Positions 1 through 8,512 of a stretch of 64,000 bases of DNA are shown here, piece by piece. The DNA comes from Parabacteroides sp. Its GTDB lineage: Bacteria; Bacteroidota; Bacteroidia; Bacteroidales; Tannerellaceae. Made by a program: the position numbers and the translations under genes. Location of the stretch: positions 62,001-126,000 of the forward strand of contig DXVO01000022.1 in assembly GCA_019417325.1 (NCBI GenBank), read 5' to 3'. Each line of letters starts with the position of its first letter. The stretch's first letter is position 1. Under the pieces are notes generated by a model. The model saw only the letters and a program-made list of their open reading frames with translations. It had not been told where the DNA came from and ran no database searches.

Positions 1-127
1 TATCTATACCTACCGGATTTTCTTTCATTTCCACTCGAAGTTTTTTCACTTCCACATTCGGTACCGAAGTACAGTTAACAAGAATGACTGCCAGTGCAGC
101 CCATAAAAACAAACTAATCTTTCTCAT
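1..127 (-). CDS. N-terminus of a probable GH78 alpha-L-rhamnosidase lipoprotein (partial)
   Basis: Only the first 42 codons lie in the window; the gene continues leftward beyond base 1. The translation begins MRKISLFLWAALAVILVNCT, a lipoprotein signal peptide whose lipobox cysteine is residue 19. It is followed by a segment reading KKLRVEMKENPVGID. In Bacteroidetes GH78 alpha-L-rhamnosidases the mature protein typically opens with a similar LRcEylenPlGID motif, so I infer a surface or periplasmic rhamnosidase. Other secreted enzymes could start similarly and the catalytic domain is not visible, so the family call rests on one short motif. Confidence 0.5.
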   Translation of the reverse strand, partial: MRKISLFLWAALAVILVNCTSVPNVEVKKLRVEMKENPVGID

Positions 128-198
128 AACAATATAAGAGTTTTTTATCGCTAATTTCTCAAATAAGGGATAAAGAAAATATTTTTTCACATGATATA

Positions 199-237
199 AG
201 TGTCAAAAATGACATTTAACCCTATTATTTTGACACT
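199..237. promoter_or_regulatory. Interrupted palindrome between the GH78-like gene and prmA
   Basis: AGTGTCAAAA at 199-208 is the exact reverse complement of TTTTGACACT at 228-237. A third, near-identical TGACATT lies between the arms at 210-216 and also pairs with the left arm. There is no T-run after either arm, so an operator for the divergent genes is more likely than a terminator. The function is not known. Confidence 0.35.
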
Positions 238-306
238 ATTATCCGGTATCCTTATCTCTACTGAGAAAAAAAGCCCTGTTATCTGTTACTTTTTGGATTT
301 ATCGTG

Positions 307-314
307 TATATTTG
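307..314 (+). promoter_or_regulatory. Bacteroidetes -7 promoter element for prmA
   Basis: TATATTTG matches the Bacteroidetes sigma-ABfr -7 consensus TAnnTTTG. Transcription would begin near 321, leaving about 24 nt before the ATG at 345. No good -33 TTTG is seen at the usual 19-21 bp spacing. Confidence 0.55.
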
Positions 315-344
315 CGAAATACGATATTAACAAAAAACAGAAAG

Positions 345-1199
345 ATGAATTATTACGAGCTAAGTTTCACATATACTTCTCCGGTAGAAGTTTCAATCAT
401 AAATGACATACTGGCTTCCGAACTGGGAGAAATAGGCTTTGAAAGTTTCACGGAAAATGAAAACGGGCTGCAAGGCTATATCTCCGACCAACTTTATAAT
501 GTAAAAGATTTACAGGACAAACTGGCAACATTCCCTTTGGATAATGTTGAAATCCATTATACGGAAAGCCTGGTTGAGAGTAAGGACTGGAACGAAGAAT
601 GGGAAAAGAATTATTTCAAACCAATCCGTATAGGAAACGATTGCATCATCCGTGCTTCATTCCATGAACCTGAGCCCGGTTATACCTACACAATTATTAT
701 AGACCCGAAAATGGCATTCGGTACAGGCAACCATGAAACAACATACCTGATGATTAGCGAAATGCTGAAACTCGACCTGGAGGGTAAAGAATTATTGGAT
801 ATGGGATGTGGAACAGCCGTTCTCGCTATTCTAGCCGACATGAAAAGAGCTAAACGCGTGGTAGGCATCGATATTGACGAATGGGCATATAATAATGCGC
901 TTGAAAACATCCGCTTAAACCATGCCACAGATATTCAAATCGCATTGGGAGGCGCCGAACAAATTCCTGTATTCGGAACGTTTGATATTGTTTTCGCCAA
1001 TATTAACAGAAACATTTTACTAAACGACATCAAGTCATATTCTTCTTGTCTGAAACCCGGAGGATTACTCTATATGAGTGGTTTTTACAAAGATGATATT
1101 CCTTCGATAGAAGCAGAATGCAACAAGAACCAGTTGGCTCTGCTTTCATATACGGAGAAAAACAACTGGGTGGCAGTAAAGACTCAGAAACAACATTAA
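345..1199 (+). CDS. prmA: Ribosomal protein L11 methyltransferase
   Basis: PrmA is a cytoplasmic SAM-dependent enzyme that trimethylates ribosomal protein L11. The 284-residue product contains the class I methyltransferase glycine loop LLDMGCGTAVLAI followed by the acidic strand VVGIDIDEWA. It also has the NPPY-like post-motif ANINRNILL and the family signature DPKMAFGTGNHETT just before the fold. I use the ATG at 345 (MNYYELSFTYTS) rather than the longer frame opening at 312. The 312 codon is non-ATG, lies inside the -7 promoter element, and adds residues not seen in the family. It is transcribed alone from the promoter at 307-314. The identification is firm; the substrate is inferred from family membership. 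Confidence 0.93.
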   Translation: MNYYELSFTYTSPVEVSIINDILASELGEIGFESFTENENGLQGYISDQLYNVKDLQDKLATFPLDNVEIHYTESLVESKDWNEEWEKNYFKPIRIGNDCIIRASFHEPEPGYTYTIIIDPKMAFGTGNHETTYLMISEMLKLDLEGKELLDMGCGTAVLAILADMKRAKRVVGIDIDEWAYNNALENIRLNHATDIQIALGGAEQIPVFGTFDIVFANINRNILLNDIKSYSSCLKPGGLLYMSGFYKDDIPSIEAECNKNQLALLSYTEKNNWVAVKTQKQH

Positions 1200-1280
1200 T
1201 TAACACAAAAGTTAATGCAAACCTAAACTATCATTCAAAGTTTTGCGTTATCTTAGTAGCAACATAAAAAAGAAAGAGTT

Positions 1281-1502
1281 ATGAAAAACGTAGATTCAAA
1301 ATTATTATTAGGCCTCGTAGTAGGAGCGGCCGTTGGTGCTGCAGTTGGTTATTTAGCAGCAACAGATAAAAGAGAACAATTATTAGAAGAACTTAATGAT
1401 GTAGTAGGTAAAGTAAAAGACGGCTTCAATTCCGCTATAGCAAAATACAAAGAAGGTAAAGCTGAAGTGGTAAAAGCTACCGAAGAAATCGTTGCAGAAT
1501 AA
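1281..1502 (+). CDS. YtxH-like small membrane protein
   Basis: This 73-residue protein has one glycine/alanine-rich hydrophobic segment (about residues 8-27, containing GLVVGAAVGAAVGYLA). A charged amphipathic helix rich in Lys and Glu follows. That architecture is typical of the YtxH family (general-stress-associated proteins in Firmicutes; small membrane proteins of unknown role in Bacteroidetes). Its stop is 4 bases before the next ATG (1507), and that gene in turn overlaps the third, so the three are probably co-transcribed. A role in envelope stress is only a guess from the family. Confidence 0.75.
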   Translation: MKNVDSKLLLGLVVGAAVGAAVGYLAATDKREQLLEELNDVVGKVKDGFNSAIAKYKEGKAEVVKATEEIVAE

Positions 1503-1506
1503 TTTT

Positions 1507-1914
1507 ATGGAGAAAGAATCAGGTGAAATCTTCCGCGAACTGAAAAAAGATATTTCAGAGTATGTGGAATTAAAACTGGAACTCCTGAAATTAAGCACAT
1601 ATGAAAGAACAGGGAAAGTTATCGCTGTTCTTTCATATGGTGTTATTTTATTGTTTTTGGCGTTTTTTGCCATTTTATTCATCTTCCTGGCTTTAGGCTT
1701 TTTCCTGGGAGATATATTCGGTTCAGTCGGTTCTGGTTTTGCTATTGTTGCAATATTATATGTACTTCTGATCGGAATTATTATACTGAACAAAAATAAA
1801 ATCAGCGAGAAAGTGTTGAATGTAGTAATCGCTGCATTGACCTCAAACGAAGATAAAAATCAAGCGACAAACAATGAACAACCAGCAGACACCTCTGGAG
1901 AAACTGATTTCTGA
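1507..1914 (+). CDS. Putative phage-holin-superfamily-III membrane protein
   Basis: The 135-residue product has an N-terminal amphipathic segment (IFRELKKDISEYVELKLELLKL). Two hydrophobic stretches follow at about residues 41-64 and 73-94, then a polar tail. This layout matches the small two-TM holin-like family PF07332 that is widespread in bacterial chromosomes and usually unrelated to prophage lysis. I start at the ATG at 1507; an in-frame ATG at 1492 would overlap the YtxH-like gene. The last 41 bp overlap the next gene, suggesting translational coupling. No phage genes are nearby, so a lysis function is unlikely. Confidence 0.65.
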   Translation: MEKESGEIFRELKKDISEYVELKLELLKLSTYERTGKVIAVLSYGVILLFLAFFAILFIFLALGFFLGDIFGSVGSGFAIVAILYVLLIGIIILNKNKISEKVLNVVIAALTSNEDKNQATNNEQPADTSGETDF

Positions 1915-2248
1915 CAAGCAACGCATTCAACAGGAATGCCTGCTAAGGGAACAAAAGTTGAACGAAGAGTTCAACTACATACAAGACAATGCCGGATCCC
2001 TTCTTGTGTCGGGGGTTTCCACACTTCTATTTCCTAAGACAAAAGCCAAATCAAAAGCAACAGAAAACAATCAGGATTTATCTGCCGTTCCGGCAGTTTC
2101 TGCCCCGCTTGGTATGAGTGACTATCTTTCTGTTGCACAAGGATTATTACCTGTTGCATGGGACGTTGTACGTCCACTTTTAGTAACCTGGGGAATACGA
2201 AAAGCTCAAAATTGGGTGATTGGCAAGCTGTTCAAGAAAAAGAAGTAA
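1874..2248 (+). CDS. Hypothetical protein, last gene of the YtxH/holin-like trio
   Basis: I do not recognise this 124-residue protein. It opens with a charged helix (residues 5-35), has a short hydrophobic patch around SLLVSGVSTLLF, a polar linker, and a second hydrophobic region near residues 80-115. It ends in a lysine run (LFKKKK), consistent with membrane association and a cytoplasmic positive tail. Its ATG lies 41 bp inside the preceding holin-like gene in another frame, so it probably functions with the two membrane proteins upstream. Confidence 0.6.
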   Translation: MNNQQTPLEKLISDKQRIQQECLLREQKLNEEFNYIQDNAGSLLVSGVSTLLFPKTKAKSKATENNQDLSAVPAVSAPLGMSDYLSVAQGLLPVAWDVVRPLLVTWGIRKAQNWVIGKLFKKKK

Positions 2249-2319
2249 TCTACAAAAATTAATTTATGTTAGAGAGCATATTTTTCTTAAACAATTCTAT
2301 TTTCAATAAAAAAAATGAC

Positions 2320-2327
2320 TACATTTG
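2320..2327 (+). promoter_or_regulatory. -7 promoter element for gap
   Basis: TACATTTG is an exact match to TAnnTTTG about 100 bp before the gap ATG. The resulting leader of roughly 95 nt contains two tiny overlapping reading frames starting at 2348 and 2382, which I do not consider genes. A -33 element is not clear; the region upstream is T-rich. Confidence 0.5.
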
Positions 2328-2428
2328 CAGTCGTTAAAAACAAGAAGATGAACGATGTTCAAACCTTGTTTTCTCTGAGATGAATGATATAAATAATATT
2401 TTCAATAAACCATAAAAGTTTTATTACA

Positions 2429-3430
2429 ATGATTAAAGTAGGTATTAACGGTTTCGGCCGTATCGGACGTATGGTGTTCCGTGCTGCAGTTAAGAACTTC
2501 GGCAATGACATTCAGATTGTAGGTATCAATGACCTTTTGGATGCTGATTATTTGGCATACATGCTGAAATATGATTCAGTACATGGTCGTTTCGACGGCG
2601 AAGTTGCTGTAGAAGGTAACAATTTGGTAGTTAACGGTAACAAAATCCGTTTGACTGCAGAAATGGATCCTGCTAACTTGAAATGGAATGAAGTTGGTGC
2701 TGAAGTTGTAGTTGAATCTACAGGTTTCTTCTTGACAGACGAAACAGCTCGTAAACATATCCAGGCTGGTGCAAAGAAAGTTATCATGTCTGCTCCTTCT
2801 AAGGATGCTACTCCTATGTTCGTTTATGGTGTTAACCACAAATCTTACGCAGGTCAGGACATTATCTCTAACGCTTCTTGTACAACTAACTGCTTGGCTC
2901 CTATCGCTAAAGTATTGAACGACAAGTTCGGTATCGTTAAAGGTTTGATGACTACAGTTCATGCTGCTACAGCTACTCAGAAGACAGTTGACGGTCCTTC
3001 TAAGAAAGACTGGAGAGGTGGTCGTGGTATCCTTGAAAATATCATCCCTTCTTCTACTGGTGCTGCTAAAGCTGTAGGTAAAGTATTACCTGTATTGAAT
3101 GGCAAATTAACCGGTATGGCATTCCGCGTTCCGACTTCTGACGTTTCTGTTGTCGACCTGACAGTTGTTCTTGAAAAGAACGCTACAATGGAAGACATCT
3201 GCAAAGCAATGAAAGAAGCTTCTGAAGGTGAATTGAAAGGCGTACTGGGCTACACTGAAGATGCTGTTGTTTCTACAGACTTCCGTGGTTGTGCCAATAC
3301 TTCTATCTTCGATGCAAAAGCTGGTATCTCTTTGGATGCTAACTTCGCAAAGATCGTTTCTTGGTATGACAACGAATGGGGTTATTCAAACAAAGTTTGT
3401 GAAATGGCTCGCGTTATCGCTGGTAAATAA
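2429..3430 (+). CDS. gap: Type I glyceraldehyde-3-phosphate dehydrogenase
   Basis: This enzyme converts glyceraldehyde 3-phosphate, NAD+ and phosphate to 1,3-bisphosphoglycerate in glycolysis. The 333-residue length is typical. The NAD-binding motif INGFGRIGR is at residues 6-14 and the catalytic cysteine is C151 in SNASCTTNC. The C-terminal WYDNEWGYSN motif is also present. Codons are strongly biased (GCT, GGT, CGT, AAC), as expected of a highly expressed gene and clearly different from its neighbours. It is monocistronic: its own promoter lies upstream and a strong terminator follows at 3451-3480. Confidence 0.97.
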   Translation: MIKVGINGFGRIGRMVFRAAVKNFGNDIQIVGINDLLDADYLAYMLKYDSVHGRFDGEVAVEGNNLVVNGNKIRLTAEMDPANLKWNEVGAEVVVESTGFFLTDETARKHIQAGAKKVIMSAPSKDATPMFVYGVNHKSYAGQDIISNASCTTNCLAPIAKVLNDKFGIVKGLMTTVHAATATQKTVDGPSKKDWRGGRGILENIIPSSTGAAKAVGKVLPVLNGKLTGMAFRVPTSDVSVVDLTVVLEKNATMEDICKAMKEASEGELKGVLGYTEDAVVSTDFRGCANTSIFDAKAGISLDANFAKIVSWYDNEWGYSNKVCEMARVIAGK

Positions 3431-3450
3431 TCCAACACAAAATAGTATAA

Positions 3451-3480
3451 AAGCCGTCCTTGTTTAAGGGCGGCTTTTTT
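3451..3480 (+). terminator. Rho-independent terminator of gap
   Basis: An 11-bp stem (3451-3461 with 3466-3476, one G-U pair) with a 4-nt loop is followed by a run of seven T. It sits 20 bp after the gap stop codon. Confidence 0.85.
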
Positions 3481-3490
3481 TGTACCTTTG
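3460..3490 (+). promoter_or_regulatory. miaA promoter nested in the gap terminator
   Basis: TACCTTTG at 3483-3490 is an exact -7 element. TTG at 3460-3462 lies 20 bp upstream, the correct -33 spacing, and falls within the terminator hairpin of gap. The predicted start of transcription is within a few bases of the miaA ATG at 3498, so the message would be leaderless or nearly so. Confidence 0.6.
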
Positions 3491-3497
3491 TATTGCA

Positions 3498-4412
3498 ATG
3501 AAAACATACCAGCTTATCACAATACTCGGCCCTACAGCTTCAGGTAAAACTACTTTTGCCGCTGCTCTTGCCGAACGTCTGGACACTGAGATTATCAGTG
3601 CGGACTCCAGGCAAATATACCGCTCCATGGACCTTGGAACCGGCAAAGACCTTGCCGACTATACCGTCAATGGGAAAAATATCCCTTATCATTTAATTGA
3701 TATTTGCGATCCGGGTTACAAATACAATGTTTTTGAATATCAGCATGACTTTTACCGGGCTTATCAAACAATAAAAGAAAAAGGTAAACTTCCCATTCTT
3801 TGCGGGGGTACGGGACTGTATATCGAAGCCGTATTAAAAGGATACAAATTGCTGGATGTACCACAGAACCCGGAATTACGGGAACAATTAAAAGACAAGC
3901 CATTGGATGAACTGGAACAAATATTAGCCGGATATAAGGTTTTACACAATAAAACGGATGTGGATACGGCACAACGTGCCATCCGGGCAATTGAAATAGA
4001 AGAATATTACAAAAACGAGGCACCTGACAGCAATGAATATGAACCGGTAAAGAGCCTGGTAATAGGTATTCATATCGATAGGGAATTGCGCCGAGAGAAA
4101 ATATCCCGCCGTCTGAGGACCCGACTGGATGAAGGAATGGTAGAAGAAGTCCGCAATATTATCGCGTCCGGAGTAGATCAGGAAGATCTGATTTATTATG
4201 GATTGGAATATAAATTCCTTACATTATATGTCATTGGCAAATTATCTTATGAAGAAATGGTTACCCAACTGGAGATTGCCATCCATCAATTTGCCAAGCG
4301 ACAAATGACATGGTTCCGCGGAATGGAACGTCGCGGTTGCAAAATCCAGTGGATTGATGCCTCTCTGCCAACCGAAGAGAAAATTCAAAAAGTAATGGCA
4401 TTATTAACCTGA
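3498..4412 (+). CDS. miaA: tRNA dimethylallyltransferase
   Basis: MiaA transfers a dimethylallyl group to the N6 of adenosine-37 in tRNAs that read codons starting with U. The 304-residue protein begins MKTYQLITILGPTASGKTTF. Its P-loop GPTASGKT is at residues 11-18, followed by the DSRQIYRSMDLGTGK region that contacts substrate and tRNA. I chose the ATG at 3498 because the six codons before it overlap the -7 promoter element and are absent from the family. Bacteroidetes often carry more than one MiaA paralogue; this one is on the short side but has all core motifs. Confidence 0.93.
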   Translation: MKTYQLITILGPTASGKTTFAAALAERLDTEIISADSRQIYRSMDLGTGKDLADYTVNGKNIPYHLIDICDPGYKYNVFEYQHDFYRAYQTIKEKGKLPILCGGTGLYIEAVLKGYKLLDVPQNPELREQLKDKPLDELEQILAGYKVLHNKTDVDTAQRAIRAIEIEEYYKNEAPDSNEYEPVKSLVIGIHIDRELRREKISRRLRTRLDEGMVEEVRNIIASGVDQEDLIYYGLEYKFLTLYVIGKLSYEEMVTQLEIAIHQFAKRQMTWFRGMERRGCKIQWIDASLPTEEKIQKVMALLT

Positions 4413-4455
4413 AACCATCATTTATTCCATAGACGAAACAATAAAATTATATAGT

Positions 4456-5259
4456 ATGCTAACAATAAAAGAATTCAATAAAAGTGATAATTTCTTTTTG
4501 ATGGCAGGTCCTTGTGTCATCGAAGGGGAAGATATGGCTTTACGCATTGCAGAGAAAATAACAGGTATCACTGAAAAGTTGAATATTCCATACATATTCA
4601 AGGGTTCTTACCGGAAAGCGAATCGCTCACGAATCGATTCATTCACCGGCATCGGAGATGAAAAAGCGCTCAAAATATTGCGCAAAGTAAATAAAACATT
4701 CCATATACCGACTGTAACCGATATACATGAGACAAACGAAGCGGCTATGGCCGCCGAATATGTTGATATACTTCAAATCCCGGCATTCCTGTGCCGACAA
4801 ACAGATTTATTAGTCGCAGCGGCCAAAACAGGTAAAATAGTAAACATCAAGAAAGGGCAGTTTCTTTCACCGGGAGCTATGCAGTTTGCTGCACAAAAAG
4901 TAGTAGATGCCGGAAATAATAATGTGATGCTTACCGAACGAGGAACTACTTTTGGTTATACAGACCTCGTTGTTGACTACCGGGGTATCCCGCAAATGCA
5001 GCAATTTGGCTTTCCGGTAATTATGGATGTTACGCATTCACTCCAGCAACCCAACCAAACGACCGGTGTTTCCGGAGGTCTTCCTGCATTGATCGAGACA
5101 ATTGCCAAAGCAGCGATTGCCGTAGGAGCCGACGGATTATTCATTGAAACTCATCCCGAACCGGCTAAAGCAAAATCTGATGGAGCCAATATGCTGCAAT
5201 TGGATTTACTGGAAGGATTACTAACACGCCTTTTACGCATACGTGAAGCTATTAAATAA
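4456..5259 (+). CDS. kdsA: 3-deoxy-8-phosphooctulonate (KDO-8-P) synthase
   Basis: KdsA condenses phosphoenolpyruvate with arabinose 5-phosphate to make KDO-8-phosphate for the inner core of lipopolysaccharide. The 267-residue length is standard. The PEP-binding AGPCVIEG motif is near residue 17, FKGSYRKANRSR near 51, and the NIKKGQFLSPGAM and ERGTTFGY motifs follow. It lies 43 bp after miaA on the same strand and may be read from the miaA promoter. A long perfect-stem terminator follows. Confidence 0.95.
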   Translation: MLTIKEFNKSDNFFLMAGPCVIEGEDMALRIAEKITGITEKLNIPYIFKGSYRKANRSRIDSFTGIGDEKALKILRKVNKTFHIPTVTDIHETNEAAMAAEYVDILQIPAFLCRQTDLLVAAAKTGKIVNIKKGQFLSPGAMQFAAQKVVDAGNNNVMLTERGTTFGYTDLVVDYRGIPQMQQFGFPVIMDVTHSLQQPNQTTGVSGGLPALIETIAKAAIAVGADGLFIETHPEPAKAKSDGANMLQLDLLEGLLTRLLRIREAIK

Positions 5260-5260
5260 A

Positions 5261-5316
5261 AAAAGAGGAGGATTGGGTATTATTTCTTTTTTTAATCCCA
5301 ATCCTCCTCTTTTTTC
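5261..5316. terminator. Bidirectional terminator between kdsA and the Crp-like gene
   Basis: A perfect 17-bp stem pairs 5261-5277 with 5297-5313, flanked by A-runs on the left and T-runs on the right. It can therefore stop transcription from both convergent genes. The loop is 19 nt and T-rich. Confidence 0.88.
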
Positions 5317-5328
5317 TTCTTTAATCTT

Positions 5329-6030
5329 TTATCCCATCTTACTGATCTTTCTCAGTTTCTCCTCATCGATTAATTTTATCTTTCTTCCATCGATAGCGAT
5401 AATTCGTTCCGAAACAAAAGTAGACAAAGTTCGTATGGCATTTGAGGTTGTCATATTAGAAAGATTAGCCAGGTCTTCCCGGGACAGATAAATACTCAAT
5501 GTAGCACCATCTTCCTCCAAACCATAACTATCCTTCAAGAATAACAAAGATTCGGCTAATCGCCCCCGGATATGTTTTTGGGTAAGATTAACTGTACGTT
5601 CATCCGCTACGCCCAAATCAAATGAAAGCTGGCGGATAAAAAACATCGCAAGATTGGGATTTCCCATCAATAACTCTGTGACAATCGTCATCGGAATAAG
5701 ACATACTGACGAAGCTTCAAAAGCGGAAGCATTAGTCAGATAATTTTCCTGAGCAAAATTAGCACGATAACCAAAATACTGTACTGGTTTAATCATTCTA
5801 ATAATCTGGCTTCTTCCTCCTACACCTTCCTTAAAGATTTTCACTTTGCCTTTTAGCAAGCACATCATATCCCTTGGTTCGTCGCCCTCGCAATAAATCA
5901 ACTCATTACGTTTGAAATGCTGGATCGTCGAATTACTACGGAGAATCTCCCGTTCCTTATCGGTCAAAACTCTCCATACCTCTGCTAAACTGGCCGACAG
6001 ATCGACCTCTTCTTTCTGTTGCTTAACCAC
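5329..6030 (-). CDS. Crp/Fnr-family transcriptional regulator
   Basis: This is a 233-residue cyclic-nucleotide-binding-fold regulator. The N-terminal beta-roll runs from about residue 15 to 130 (NELIYCEGDEPRDMMCLLKG, then KVKIFKEGV). A long dimer helix follows, then a winged helix-turn-helix near residues 180-215 (YLSREDLANLSNMTTSNAIR). The start is a GTG at 6030; no in-frame ATG occurs before residue 55, which would cut into the beta-roll. Fnr-type cysteines are absent, so iron-sulfur oxygen sensing is unlikely. The effector and targets are unknown. The gene stands alone, convergent with kdsA. Confidence 0.85.
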   Translation of the reverse strand: MVKQQKEEVDLSASLAEVWRVLTDKEREILRSNSTIQHFKRNELIYCEGDEPRDMMCLLKGKVKIFKEGVGGRSQIIRMIKPVQYFGYRANFAQENYLTNASAFEASSVCLIPMTIVTELLMGNPNLAMFFIRQLSFDLGVADERTVNLTQKHIRGRLAESLLFLKDSYGLEEDGATLSIYLSREDLANLSNMTTSNAIRTLSTFVSERIIAIDGRKIKLIDEEKLRKISKMG

Positions 6031-6058
6031 GACTGCTATATAACATACTTTTATGACA

Positions 6059-6066
6059 CAAAGATA
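6059..6066 (-). promoter_or_regulatory. -7 promoter element for the Crp-like gene
   Basis: On the minus strand this reads TATCTTTG, an exact TAnnTTTG match about 29 bp before the GTG start. The remaining space up to the DUF5686 gene (6067-6331) is AT-rich; I see no other gene or hairpin in it. Confidence 0.5.
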
Positions 6067-6331
6067 AAAACATATTATTTACGAAAAAAGGATTTGAGCA
6101 AAATAATACAATTCATAGACCTCGATATCTTTCAGACTGTAAATCAAATCCTAATGTCTCACAAATTATCTGATTTTACAGCGATATATACATATTTATC
6201 AATTTATATTTCAGCCTCTGATTTTCAAAAAAAGCACGCACTGATGCAATCCTTTTTCAAAGAAAATAGTAACTACCTCATTATTTTATTCAATTTTATT
6301 TCTTACTTTGCAAAGAAAGGGTGAACATTTG

Positions 6332-8512
6332 GTGCAAAAACTTTTTTACATAATCATCTTGCTCTTACTTACTATGAGCACCGTAGCAAAACCGGATGGT
6401 ATCTATGGAGATCCTACGTTGCTGAACAATTCTTCCAAAAAAGAATCAATCAGGCAAGGAGATTCTATTATGCAATTAGTAATTAAAAATGCAGATAGAT
6501 GTCAAAACAAACTATCCCATTATGAAGCGGATATTTACATAAAAGGCAGGAGCAAAATCATAAAACAGAATTTTCTGATGCTGTTTGCCCATCATATTTT
6601 CCCGGTTGACAGAAAAACAAAAGATATGTTTTTTGAAATGCTCAGCCATTCACAATTCAATGCACCAAACAGCTTTTTGCATGATTTTAAAGCGATAAAC
6701 GGAAATACTATACCCAATAGTGCCAAACAAAAAGAGGTTTTGACATTCCTAAATCTAAATGTATATTCTCCCACTATTTATAATGAGGGAATTATCACTC
6801 CGATTGCAGAAGATGCCTCCAAGTTTTATAAGTTTAATCTGGACAGTACATTCTACGAGAATGATCTCAAGATTTTCAAAATACATTTTACTCCCAAACA
6901 ATGGAGCCAGAAATTAATCAGCGGATATCTGTATATAATAGACAAAACATTCAGTATCGACAAAATAGATATGGATGGTTATTTCTCCCTGGCTGAATTC
7001 AACCTTGTAATGACCTTCGGTAAAAGCCATCAGGATTTTATTCTTCCGGCTACAGCCGATTTAAAATTACGTTACTCCGTATTAGGCAACGAAGTGGTAA
7101 GCACCTACCATTCTTCTTTCAAATACGAAGCAGTCGAATGGATAGAAGAAAATGACGAAGAGAATAAAAGGTCCCTTGATTTAAGTGCATACTTTGATTT
7201 ATCTTCAGACACAATCCCCATTATCCATGATTCCACATACTGGAAAAGCAAACGGGATATGCCCATTACACCTGAAGAAAATCAGATGTATCAGCAAGAA
7301 ATAGAACCTACAGTCGAAAAAGTCGATACGGGAAATATCCAAAAATATCTAAAACTCACTGAAAAACTAACCAATACAATCAATCTGGACTACAAGACAA
7401 CACGCCTTAAATATTCAGGATTATTAAATCCGGTCCAGTTCGGTTATTCGGGCAGCAATGGTATTACATACTGGCAAATGCTACGTCTCAGTAAAACATT
7501 TGCAAAAGACAGGCAGTTGCGTTTCCGACCGGAGATTGGCTATGTATTTAAACGGAAACAATTATTTTTCACAGTAGCAGCAGATTGGGAATACAGACCT
7601 GACAAACTGGGAACCTTAAGCCTGAGTATAGGAAACAGTAATGAAGGATACTCATCTGAAATGATGAAAGAAATTAATGAGCTCCTTAAAGACTCCACAT
7701 TCAATATCGACGACCTGAACTTCGATTATTTCAAGCATTATTACGTAGAACTGCGGAACAACATAGAGCTATTCAATGGCTTTCAGCTATCTGCAGGGTT
7801 ATCATATCACAGGCGCATACAGGTTAAGAAAGACAGTAATAAAAAAATAAACGGAGATATTTCGGACATTTTAAATGGAAACTATAACGATTTTACACCA
7901 GTAATAGGCATTTCCTATACCCCCAGGCAATACTATTGGATGGATGGATACCGCAAAGAATATATACACTCTTTCTATCCTACTATGTCATTGGAGGTTG
8001 CGACAGGCATACCCGGAGTCGGAAAAAGTACGGGAGATTACTGGCGCATAGAAGCAGATATACATCAACGTATTAAATTGGGGTTAGCCAGACGCTTTAA
8101 TTACCACATAAGCGGAGGTATGTTCATTAATGCCAAGTCCATCTATTTTGCCGACTTCCATTTCTTTGCCCGGAGAAATTTCCCGGAATCATGGGCGGAT
8201 CGTTTCGGAGGTGTATTCAATCAGCTGAGAAGCGAATGGTACAATGCCTCCGACAAATATGTACAAGCTCATTTTATGTATGAAAGTCCTTTTATTCTTA
8301 TGCAACTTCTGAAGCCTAAACCCAGGGCATCCAGATATATACTATCCGAACGTTTCTACTTGAGTCAGCTCTGGTTGCCTGTCATCCCCAGTTATACGGA
8401 GATAGGCTACGGAGTCGGTAGCAGCATTTTCAATATTGCTATTTTTGCCGGATTTAAAAAATTCGAATACCAAAGTATCGGGTTGAAATTCACTTTTGAA
8501 TTATTTCAATGA
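6332..8512 (+). CDS. DUF5686-family outer-membrane protein
   Basis: This ~726-residue protein has a signal peptide (MQKLFYIIILLLLTMSTVAK). A periplasmic N-terminal half follows (KNADRCQNKLSHYEADIYIKG and FKIHFTPKQW-type lipid-binding-like strands). The C-terminal half (from about residue 350) is rich in alternating aromatic beta-strands and ends in a terminal F-x-L-F-Q barrel signature. This matches the Bacteroidetes DUF5686 family; members usually carry a carboxypeptidase-like regulatory domain, which is missing or diverged here. No in-frame ATG precedes the signal peptide, so I use the GTG at 6332; a TTG at 6308 is the alternative. Its 3' end overlaps the convergent DUF1460 gene by 7 bp. 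Function is unknown. Confidence 0.75.
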   Translation: MQKLFYIIILLLLTMSTVAKPDGIYGDPTLLNNSSKKESIRQGDSIMQLVIKNADRCQNKLSHYEADIYIKGRSKIIKQNFLMLFAHHIFPVDRKTKDMFFEMLSHSQFNAPNSFLHDFKAINGNTIPNSAKQKEVLTFLNLNVYSPTIYNEGIITPIAEDASKFYKFNLDSTFYENDLKIFKIHFTPKQWSQKLISGYLYIIDKTFSIDKIDMDGYFSLAEFNLVMTFGKSHQDFILPATADLKLRYSVLGNEVVSTYHSSFKYEAVEWIEENDEENKRSLDLSAYFDLSSDTIPIIHDSTYWKSKRDMPITPEENQMYQQEIEPTVEKVDTGNIQKYLKLTEKLTNTINLDYKTTRLKYSGLLNPVQFGYSGSNGITYWQMLRLSKTFAKDRQLRFRPEIGYVFKRKQLFFTVAADWEYRPDKLGTLSLSIGNSNEGYSSEMMKEINELLKDSTFNIDDLNFDYFKHYYVELRNNIELFNGFQLSAGLSYHRRIQVKKDSNKKINGDISDILNGNYNDFTPVIGISYTPRQYYWMDGYRKEYIHSFYPTMSLEVATGIPGVGKSTGDYWRIEADIHQRIKLGLARRFNYHISGGMFINAKSIYFADFHFFARRNFPESWADRFGGVFNQLRSEWYNASDKYVQAHFMYESPFILMQLLKPKPRASRYILSERFYLSQLWLPVIPSYTEIGYGVGSSIFNIAIFAGFKKFEYQSIGLKFTFELFQ

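Noticed and set aside
1507..1914. Prophage lysis cassette
   Set aside because: The holin-superfamily protein stands with a YtxH-like protein and no endolysin, structural or integration gene; such proteins are common chromosomal membrane proteins.
2348..2416. Two short leader frames before gap
   Set aside because: They are 11 codons each, without amino-acid bias or an associated attenuator hairpin, and can arise by chance.
6019..6324. A 101-codon rightward frame between the Crp-like and DUF5686 genes
   Set aside because: It starts inside the Crp-like gene, runs over its promoter in AT-rich intergenic DNA and has no family resemblance or promoter of its own.
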